Shown: piece by piece, positions 1 through 4,830 of the stretch
Numbering within the stretch: position 1 is the first letter of the stretch
Layout: every line of letters begins with the position of its first letter
Assembly: GCA_902796505.1 (NCBI GenBank)
Contig: CADBPA010000178.1
Coordinates: forward strand, 1-5,727
Direction of reading: 5' to 3'
Length of the DNA stretch: 5,727 nucleotides
Origin: an uncultured Ruminococcus sp.
GTDB lineage: Bacteria > Bacillota > Clostridia > Oscillospirales > CAG-272
The notes under the pieces: model-generated
The model's input: the letters and a program-made list of their open reading frames with translations, nothing else
Databases searched by the model: none
Told to the model about the DNA's origin: nothing
Position numbers and translations under genes: made by a program

Positions 1-35
1 AGAAAAGCGTTTTCTCTTGCTTGTTTTCTGGTCAT
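1..35 (-). CDS. nusB: Transcription antitermination factor NusB, N-terminal fragment (cut by window edge)
   Basis: Only the first 11 complete codons are inside the window: an ATG at 35-33 read leftward gives MTRKQARENAF, followed by a CT that would start a Leu codon. This matches the usual NusB opening in Clostridia (M-[ST]-R-[KR]-x-A-R-E-x-A-F), the first helix of the protein. NusB binds boxA RNA with NusE (S10) and supports antitermination of rRNA operons in the cytoplasm. The start is well supported: an AAAAGGA ribosome site lies 7 nt upstream and a near-consensus promoter lies further upstream on the same strand. The gene is divergent from the fucosidase gene. With so few residues the identity rests on the N-terminal motif alone; another small protein with a similar N-terminus cannot be excluded. 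Confidence 0.6.
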   Translation of the reverse strand, partial: MTRKQARENAF

Positions 36-42
36 GGCCTGG

Positions 43-49
43 TCCTTTT
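43..49 (-). promoter_or_regulatory. Ribosome binding site of the nusB-like gene
   Basis: Minus-strand AAAAGGA ends 7 nt before the ATG at 35-33. It is the main support, with the promoter, that the edge fragment is a real gene start. Confidence 0.7.
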
Positions 50-74
50 CGGATTTGTATTAGATTTAACATAT

Positions 75-103
75 ATTATAATAGAAATCGCCGCGAAAGT
101 CAA
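75..103 (-). promoter_or_regulatory. Sigma-A type promoter for the leftward nusB-like gene
   Basis: On the minus strand TTGACT (103-98) is followed by a 17-nt spacer and TATAAT (80-75). This is 5/6 and 6/6 agreement with the housekeeping consensus at ideal spacing. Transcription would start near position 68, giving a leader of about 33 nt before the ATG at 35. Such a strong promoter suits a constitutively expressed gene like nusB. Confidence 0.85.
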
Positions 104-149
104 GAGAAAATAAAACATTTATGCAAAAAATATTCATTTTTCTAAACCC

Positions 150-178
150 TTGCATTCGGCGGCGGCTTATGCTATAAT
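150..178 (+). promoter_or_regulatory. Extended -10 promoter for the fucosidase gene
   Basis: TATAAT at 173-178 is a perfect -10 and is preceded by TG at 170-171 with one base between, which is the extended -10 motif. A weak -35 (TTGCAT, 150-155) lies 17 nt upstream. A weak -35 with an extended -10 is a common arrangement at regulated promoters. The predicted start is near 185, leaving a leader of about 26 nt. The AT-rich stretch 104-149 between the two divergent promoters could act as an UP element or hold regulator sites; I see no clear known operator there. Confidence 0.8.
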
Positions 179-184
179 GAAAGC

Positions 185-197
185 GCGCAGCCTGCGC
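185..197 (+). promoter_or_regulatory. 13-bp perfect dyad at the predicted start site of the fucosidase transcript (candidate operator)
   Basis: GCGCAG-C-CTGCGC is a perfect 6-bp inverted repeat around one central base. It begins 7 nt after the -10 box and ends just before the ribosome site. A repressor bound here would block initiation. As RNA it could only form a short GCGC/GCGC stem with a 5-nt loop. The dyad is seen directly; its role as an operator is inference and no regulator gene is visible. Confidence 0.35.
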
Positions 198-199
198 AC

Positions 200-205
200 A
201 AGGAG
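200..205 (+). promoter_or_regulatory. Ribosome binding site of the fucosidase gene
   Basis: AAGGAG ends 5 nt before the ATG at 211. It fixes the start codon and follows directly after the dyad. Confidence 0.75.
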
Positions 206-210
206 CCGCT

Positions 211-1896
211 ATGGATCGCGATTTTTACGGACTTACACCGTTCGGCGCAACGCCGGACGAGATACAGCTCGCCCATCTGAAACTCGGCAAAAAAGCCTTT
301 TTTCACTTCGGCGTCAATACCTTCTCCGACAACGAGTGGGGCAACGGTCAGGAGGCGGAAAAAAGCTTTGCACCGACCGAATGCGACGTTTTCTCCTGGA
401 TCCGCCAGGTGAAGGACGCCGGGTTTGAACTCGCCATCCTGACGGCGAAGCATCACGACGGGTTCTGCCTCTGGCAGACGAACTATTCGGAGCATTCGAT
501 GAAAAACAGCCCCTATCGGGACGGAAAAGGCGATATCGTGAGAGAATTCACCGACGCCTGCCGAGCCCTCGGCGTCAAAGCCGGACTTTACGTTTCGCCA
601 TGGGACCGGCACTCGCCCTACTGGGGGACCGACGAATACAGCGACTATTACGCGAAGCAACTGGAAGAGCTGATGACCGGATACGGCCGCATCGACGAGG
701 TCTGGTGGGACGGCGCCGGAAGCCAGGAGACCGAATACCGCTGGGCGGATTGGGCGGCGATCATCCGCAAGCATCAGCCGCACGCCGGCATTTTCGGCTC
801 GATCGGAGCGACCCCCTTCGTCTCCTTCCGCTGGGTGGGCAACGAACGCGGTTTCGCCGGCGAAACGCATTTTGCCTCGATCGATCCGAAGTATCTCGCG
901 GTGGAGACGCCGCCCGTCCTCAATACCGGCGTTCAGGGCGGCGAACGCTATATCCCTGCCGAGGTGGACGTTTCGATCCGTCCGGGCTGGTTCTATCACG
1001 CGTCGCAGGACGATCAGGTGAAATCCCCGGAGGCGATCGACCGCATCTGGTTCGATTCGATCGGCAGAGGCGCGATGATGCTTCTGAACTTCCCTCCCGA
1101 CCGGCGCGGAAAACTCTTCCTGACCGACGTCGAAAACGCGACGGTCTCGCACCGGCACATTACCGAAATGCTCGCGAAAGATTACGCGAAAGGGGCGCGC
1201 ATCAAAGCCTCCTCCGTCTTTTGCGAACAGACTTCACCCGAAAATCTCATCGGCGGACACGAAGGATTTTACGCGGCGAAAAAAGACGATAAAAACCCTG
1301 TTATCGACCTTTATTTAGAGGCAGATTCTCTTTTCAACGTCCTGATCCTCAAAGAAAAAATCGAACTTGGAGAGCGAATTCACGCGTTTACGGTCGAGGC
1401 GATCGAGCAAAAAGACGGCGAGGAGGAAGCGCGGATGCTCGCCTCGGGAAGCTCGGTCGGCTACTGCAAAGCCGTTTTCCTCCCGGAGGGAAATTATAAG
1501 CATCTTCGCATTCGCCTTTCTGGCGTGGAGGCGCCCTGCCTCGAATCGCTTTCGCTGCATCGGTACGGCTATCCGCTCTTCTCCGGCTGCTCGAAAACGC
1601 CGGAGGACGTGATGAAACTCCCGGGCGCTGGGGCGGAATATTCCGAGGACCGCCGCACCGTCCGCCTCTATTTCGGCGGCATTTATACCGTCAATATCCT
1701 CCGCACCTTCTTCCCCGGCGGAAATACCGTCCGCCTCGAAAGTTTCGACGGACTCAGCTGGAACGAAGCGACCGAATCCCCCGTTTCCGGCGAATCGGTT
1801 CAGATCCCCTTTGCCGATACCGCCTGCTATCAGCTTCGCCTGACGGCGGAAAAACCGATTCCGGAAGGTACGGCATATTGGATCACCCGGACCTGA
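211..1896 (+). CDS. Alpha-L-fucosidase, glycoside hydrolase family 29 (subfamily B-like), cytoplasmic
   Basis: The 561-residue protein is a retaining exo-alpha-L-fucosidase that would release L-fucose from oligosaccharides. Residues 1 to about 335 form the GH29 (beta/alpha)8-like barrel. Recognisable motifs are FHFGVNTFSDNEWG (31-44), AKHHDGFCLW (79-88, fucose-binding His81/His82) and EVWWDG (163-168), whose Asp167 is the expected nucleophile. Glu212 in RWVGNERG is the best acid/base candidate: it lies 45 residues after the nucleophile, as I recall for the Bifidobacterium GH29-B enzyme (Asp172/Glu217). VDVSIRPGWFYH (252-263) is also typical. Residues about 350-452 resemble the C-terminal beta-sandwich of GH29 enzymes, and about 455-561 add a further beta-rich region I cannot name. 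There is no signal peptide, so the substrate must be imported or diffuse in. GH29-B enzymes usually prefer alpha-1,3/1,4-linked fucose next to a branching galactose; that specificity is inferred, not shown. The gene has its own promoter, a ribosome site 5 nt upstream and its own terminator, so it appears monocistronic. No fucose-catabolism or sugar-transport gene is next to it. Confidence 0.92.
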   Translation: MDRDFYGLTPFGATPDEIQLAHLKLGKKAFFHFGVNTFSDNEWGNGQEAEKSFAPTECDVFSWIRQVKDAGFELAILTAKHHDGFCLWQTNYSEHSMKNSPYRDGKGDIVREFTDACRALGVKAGLYVSPWDRHSPYWGTDEYSDYYAKQLEELMTGYGRIDEVWWDGAGSQETEYRWADWAAIIRKHQPHAGIFGSIGATPFVSFRWVGNERGFAGETHFASIDPKYLAVETPPVLNTGVQGGERYIPAEVDVSIRPGWFYHASQDDQVKSPEAIDRIWFDSIGRGAMMLLNFPPDRRGKLFLTDVENATVSHRHITEMLAKDYAKGARIKASSVFCEQTSPENLIGGHEGFYAAKKDDKNPVIDLYLEADSLFNVLILKEKIELGERIHAFTVEAIEQKDGEEEARMLASGSSVGYCKAVFLPEGNYKHLRIRLSGVEAPCLESLSLHRYGYPLFSGCSKTPEDVMKLPGAGAEYSEDRRTVRLYFGGIYTVNILRTFFPGGNTVRLESFDGLSWNEATESPVSGESVQIPFADTACYQLRLTAEKPIPEGTAYWITRT

Positions 1897-1900
1897 TCCG

Positions 1901-1934
1901 AAAAAAACGGCTCTGCAAACGCAAAGCCGTTTTT
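1901..1934. terminator. Bidirectional intrinsic terminator between convergent genes
   Basis: ACGGCT (1907-1912) pairs with AGCCGT (1925-1930). After a C/A mismatch, TGC (1914-1916) pairs with GCA (1921-1923) around an AAAC loop. An A-run on the left (1901-1907) and a T-run on the right (1930-1934) give a U-tract in both directions: five U for the fucosidase transcript and seven U for the leftward transcript. It begins 4 nt after the fucosidase stop and lies about 27 nt past the NUDIX stop, so it serves both. Confidence 0.88.
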
Positions 1935-1961
1935 CATTTTCGTAAAATGCCGTGCTGCGGC

Positions 1962-2495
1962 TTACTTCACATCCCGATGAAAGAGATCCGGGCGCAGTTC
2001 GGCGGCGCGCAGCAGGACGGGAAGTTCCCTGCGCGAGACGAGGATCTCAAGATCCCCTTTGCACATATTCCGGTAAAGCCCGATCGCCTCTTCCAAGGGA
2101 TAAAACTTGGTATCCGCCAGAACGTCCAGCTCGTAATCCTCCGGTTTCGGTTTTCCGTAGGAGACGGCGCGGACGAGAAAATAACGGTTAAGATTATGGC
2201 GGCGGATCAGATTATAATCGTCGTCTACCTCGCCGATCTCGCAGAGGATCTCGCCTTCGATCCCGGTCTCCTCGCGGATCTCGCGCAGCACCGTCTCGTC
2301 CGGAGTTTCCCCCGGCTCAGCACCACCTCCCGGCGTTTCGTAGTAATCCCGATGCCCGAAGATATCGTCTCCGAGAATATGATGCAGACAGACTTCCCCG
2401 CGGTCGTTGATGAGAATGGCGCGCGCCACCTGCCGCACCTCCTCGATGCCGTCGTAGGGGTATCGGTCGTCTTTCAGGGTTGCAAGAATTTCCAT
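1962..2495 (-). CDS. NUDIX hydrolase
   Basis: The 177-residue soluble protein carries a complete NUDIX box at residues 57-79: G57, E63, R71-E72, E75-E76 and G78, with exact G-x5-E-x7-REUxEExGU spacing. The REUxEE glutamates bind the divalent metal. The family hydrolyses a nucleoside diphosphate linked to another moiety (NDP-X). The preceding beta-strand region (21-40, RQVARAILINDRGEVCLHHI) and the YYETPGGG approach (51-58) are typical of the fold. The exact substrate (ADP-ribose, an oxidised dNTP, a nucleotide sugar or other) cannot be read from the sequence. The ATG at 2495 is supported by AAAGGA 7 nt upstream. The gene follows the nucleoside-type transporter operon on the same strand, 140 bp after its last stop, with a hairpin-rich repeat element between. 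I see no clear separate promoter, so it may be transcribed by read-through. It ends at the convergent terminator. Confidence 0.9.
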   Translation of the reverse strand: MEILATLKDDRYPYDGIEEVRQVARAILINDRGEVCLHHILGDDIFGHRDYYETPGGGAEPGETPDETVLREIREETGIEGEILCEIGEVDDDYNLIRRHNLNRYFLVRAVSYGKPKPEDYELDVLADTKFYPLEEAIGLYRNMCKGDLEILVSRRELPVLLRAAELRPDLFHRDVK

Positions 2496-2502
2496 ACGTT
2501 TT

Positions 2503-2508
2503 TCCTTT
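2503..2508 (-). promoter_or_regulatory. Ribosome binding site of the NUDIX gene
   Basis: Minus-strand AAAGGA within AGAAAGGAAA ends 7 nt before the ATG at 2495-2493 and supports that start. Confidence 0.65.
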
Positions 2509-2544
2509 CTGATGCCACAACGCGATCCGAGATCTTCCGGAAAA

Positions 2545-2607
2545 GGATACCGCCGTTTTGTGCGGCGAAAGGATACCGCCGTTTTGCGCGGCGAAAGGAT
2601 ACCGCCG
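2545..2607. repeat. 26-bp tandem repeat, two full copies plus an 11-bp third copy
   Basis: The unit begins GGATACCGCCGTTTTG and ends GCGGCGAAA. Copies lie at 2545-2570 and 2571-2596 with a single difference (T2561 versus C2587). A third start, GGATACCGCCG, at 2597-2607 runs into the hairpin. Each unit also holds a short internal inverted repeat (CGCCG/CGGCG). The length is not a multiple of three and no gene covers the region, so it is non-coding. The near identity suggests recent duplication by slippage or unequal recombination. Confidence 0.9.
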
Positions 2608-2626
2608 TTTTTAGGCGGCGGTATCC
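2597..2626 (-). terminator. Hairpin after the transporter operon (possible weak terminator or 3' stabilising structure)
   Basis: GGATACCGCCG (2597-2607) and CGGCGGTATCC (2616-2626) form a perfect 11-bp stem with an 8-nt loop, starting 9 nt after the stop of the last permease gene. On the minus strand only three T follow the stem, so termination may be incomplete and allow read-through to the NUDIX gene. The two upstream repeat copies (2545-2555 and 2571-2581) carry the same arm, so the single 2616-2626 arm could pair with any of three partners; pairing with the outermost would be followed by four T. Confidence 0.6.
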
Positions 2627-2635
2627 GGAAAAAAG

Positions 2636-3616
2636 CTATCTGTCCTCCCGGAAATAGGATTGTCCGAGCGACGCAGGTCCTTGGTTTTCGCGCTTTTTCC
2701 GCACGCTGATCAGGATCAGCACAACGATCGTGACAATATACGGAAGCATTTTCAGGATCGGGATCATCGCGGTACCGACGTTGATATAATTGAAGAGGAT
2801 ATAGAGTCCGCCGAAGAGATAGGACGCCGGAATGCTGAGATGCGGCTTCCAGACGGCGAAGATCACGATGGCGATGGCGAGCCAGCCACGGTCGCCGAAT
2901 CCGTTGTTCGCCCAGATGCCGGAAGAATAGTCCATCACGAAGTAAAGTCCGCCGAGTCCGGCGATCATACCGCCGAGAAGCGTCGCGCAGTATTTATAGC
3001 GGGAGACGTTGATCCCCGCGGCGTCCGCCGTTGCCGGGCTTTCACCGACCGCGCGCAGATGCAGACCGATTCTCGTCTTTTTCAGGACAAATCCGGCGAT
3101 GAGCGCAATAGCGATCGCAAGATAGACCATGAAACCGTAGGAGAAAAAGATCTGTCCGAACCAGCCGAGGTTTTTCGCAAACGGAAGCGACTGCTTAAAA
3201 TACTTTGAGATCTTGGTGAGCGCGATGTACGGAACCTCGCTCTTGACGACCTTGATCAGCGAGCCGCCGAAGAAATTGCCGAGTCCGACGCCGAAGGTCG
3301 TGATCGCAAGACCGGTCACGTTCTGGTTGGCACGCAGACTGATCGTCAGGAAGCAATAGATCAGGGTGACGAGGAAGGAGCCGAGGAGGCAGGAGAGCGT
3401 CGGGATCAGGATCGCGAGGACGGGGTTCACCGTCTTGACGGAGGTCTGATAGAAGAATCCGCCGATCACGCCGGAGATCGCGCCGACGTACATGATACCC
3501 GGAATACCGAGGTTCAGGTTTCCGGATTTCTCGGTGAGGATCTCACCGGTCGCACCGAAAAGCAGGGGCGTCCCCTGGCAGACGGCGCTGTAGATAAAGA
3601 AGGGTAACCAGCTCAT
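2636..3616 (-). CDS. nupQ: Nucleoside-type ABC transporter permease, NupQ/YufQ-like
   Basis: The 326-residue polytopic inner-membrane protein belongs to the BPD_transp_2 permease family and is the smaller of the two permeases of a BMP-type importer. It moves the substrate (probably nucleosides) through the membrane as a heterodimer with the larger permease. Family motifs are TPLLFGATGEILTEKSGNLN (16-35), NQNVTGLAITTFG (97-109), the cytoplasmic coupling segment GLHLRAVGESPATADAAGIN (184-203) and GDRGWLAIAIVIFAVWKP (241-258). I count about eight to ten hydrophobic segments. I prefer the ATG at 3616: it has GGAGG 7 nt upstream and overlaps the previous stop as TGATG. A GTG three bases earlier (3619) is possible but has only 4 nt of spacing. 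Pro39 in LNLGIPG stands where relatives usually have Glu (LNLGxEG). Substrates other than nucleosides, such as riboflavin or simple sugars, occur in the wider family. Confidence 0.88.
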   Translation of the reverse strand: MSWLPFFIYSAVCQGTPLLFGATGEILTEKSGNLNLGIPGIMYVGAISGVIGGFFYQTSVKTVNPVLAILIPTLSCLLGSFLVTLIYCFLTISLRANQNVTGLAITTFGVGLGNFFGGSLIKVVKSEVPYIALTKISKYFKQSLPFAKNLGWFGQIFFSYGFMVYLAIAIALIAGFVLKKTRIGLHLRAVGESPATADAAGINVSRYKYCATLLGGMIAGLGGLYFVMDYSSGIWANNGFGDRGWLAIAIVIFAVWKPHLSIPASYLFGGLYILFNYINVGTAMIPILKMLPYIVTIVVLILISVRKKRENQGPASLGQSYFREDR

Positions 3617-4830
3617 CACGCGTCCTCCTTTCCGCTTTGTTTTTCTTCGTCTGCGATTTTTTCTGCCTCAGCTTTTTTGCCGGAAAACAGAAGTTTTACC
3701 TTTTCGGGCAGCGTCACAAAGAAGTTGCCGATATCGTGGAAGAATTCCCGGATCCGCTCTTTGTTCCAATGGATCTCATAGCGGATGAAGAACTCGCAGC
3801 CGATGATAAAGAAGAGGATGATTCCGGTCAGGATGTCCGAGAAGGATTTGTTCAGACCGAAGATGGTGGTGATCTCATCGGCGCCTCTGCCGAGGAAAAC
3901 GATGAGAAGCGCCGTCAGGATCATCATGATCGGATTGAATTTTCCGAGCCAGGAGACCATGATCGCGGTAAATCCGCGCCCGGCGACGATATTGGAATCG
4001 ATGCTGTGAGACGCGCCGCCGACGATCAGAAAACCGCCGAGACCGCAGATCATTCCCGAAAGGATCATCGTGCGGATGATGACTTTGTTGACGTTGATCC
4101 CGATATATCGCGCGGTATTCTCGCTCTCGCCGACGACCGAGATCTCATAACCGTGCTTACTGTACTGCAAATAGACGTACAGCGCCGCCGTCAGGAGCGC
4201 GACGACGATGATGTTGAAAAGATACGGCACGCCGAACAGATTCGGGATGCCGCCGCCGAGCATCTCGGAATCGACCACGTTCGAGCCGCGCTTGTCCGCG
4301 ATCTTCAGGAAAAATTCGATCGCCTGGATCGCGATATAGTTCATCATCAGGGTGAAGAGGGTTTCGTTGGTTTTCCACTTCGCCTTGAAAAAAGCCGGGA
4401 TAACGCCCCAGATACCGCCGACAAGAAGCGCGGCAAGGAACATCAGAAGGATCAGGACAAAGGTCGGTACTTTATCGTGCAAAAGAAGCATCACGACCGC
4501 CGTGGCAAGCCCGCCCATCAGCGTCTGCCCTTCGGCGCCGGTATTCCAGAAACGCATCCGGAACGCCGGAGTAACGGCAAGCGAGATACAGAGGAGGATC
4601 GCAAGCTCGTGGATTGTGTTGAGCATTCTTCCCTTTCCGAACGCGCCGGAAAAAAGGGTGGACAAAACCGAGAAGGGATTGTCTCCGGTCAGAAGAACGG
4701 TCACGAGCGCCGAGAGAAGAAACGCCGCGAGGATCGCCACGGCACGGACGATGATCCCGCGCTTTAAGGAAGGATTTGCGCGCTTTGTGATGTGGAAAAA
4801 TGCGTCTTTTTTCTTTTGTCCGTTCTTCAT
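3616..4830 (-). CDS. nupP: Nucleoside-type ABC transporter permease, NupP/YufP-like
   Basis: The 404-residue membrane protein is the larger permease of the importer and belongs to the BPD_transp_2 family. Hydrophobic segments lie near residues 29-47, 74-90, 104-117, 123-147, 158-175, 203-221, 252-272, 298-314 and 332-351. Diagnostic stretches are WNTGAEGQTLMGG (95-107), the coupling-loop region YEISVVGESENTARYIGI (228-245) and GRGFTAIMVSWLGKFNP (284-300). The N-terminus (KNGQKKK) and the C-terminal tail after about residue 352 (KKAEAEKIADEEKQSGKED, 385-403) are hydrophilic and charged, probably cytoplasmic; the tail makes the protein slightly longer than typical. The ATG at 4830 overlaps the stop of the ATPase gene as ATGA, and the stop overlaps the next permease start, so the three genes should be translationally coupled. 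The transport partners are the flanking ATPase and permease plus an unseen BMP-family lipoprotein. Confidence 0.9.
   Translation of the reverse strand: MKNGQKKKDAFFHITKRANPSLKRGIIVRAVAILAAFLLSALVTVLLTGDNPFSVLSTLFSGAFGKGRMLNTIHELAILLCISLAVTPAFRMRFWNTGAEGQTLMGGLATAVVMLLLHDKVPTFVLILLMFLAALLVGGIWGVIPAFFKAKWKTNETLFTLMMNYIAIQAIEFFLKIADKRGSNVVDSEMLGGGIPNLFGVPYLFNIIVVALLTAALYVYLQYSKHGYEISVVGESENTARYIGINVNKVIIRTMILSGMICGLGGFLIVGGASHSIDSNIVAGRGFTAIMVSWLGKFNPIMMILTALLIVFLGRGADEITTIFGLNKSFSDILTGIILFFIIGCEFFIRYEIHWNKERIREFFHDIGNFFVTLPEKVKLLFSGKKAEAEKIADEEKQSGKEDA
3624..3628 (-). promoter_or_regulatory. Ribosome binding site deciding the nupQ-like start
   Basis: Minus-strand AAAGGAGGA contains GGAGG 7 nt before the ATG at 3616 and only 4 nt before the alternative GTG at 3619. 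The spacing favours the ATG. The site lies inside the end of the upstream permease gene. Confidence 0.75.

Noticed and set aside
104..149. Riboswitch or small RNA between the divergent promoters
   Set aside because: The stretch is short, AT-rich and upstream of both start sites, with no stable stem visible by eye.
172..1158. 328-codon open frame on the minus strand opposite the fucosidase
   Set aside because: It is a shadow frame in GC-rich coding DNA. Its translation is rich in Arg, Val and Ala with no recognisable domain, and the plus strand encodes a clear GH29 enzyme with promoter and ribosome site.
2545..2626. CRISPR array
   Set aside because: The 26-bp units abut directly with no unique spacers and there are only two full copies; this is a simple tandem repeat with a hairpin.
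1878..2657. 259-codon plus-strand frame crossing the terminator, NUDIX gene and repeats
   Set aside because: It reads through a terminator and an antisense gene, and shows no family features. Its repeated YRRFxRRKDTA-like peptide is only the translation of the 26-bp DNA repeat.
3637..4767. 376-codon open frame on the plus strand opposite the large permease
   Set aside because: The translation is an unbroken run of Asp, Arg, Glu and Lys typical of the antisense of membrane-protein codons. It has no domain, and the minus strand holds a clear permease in an overlapping operon.
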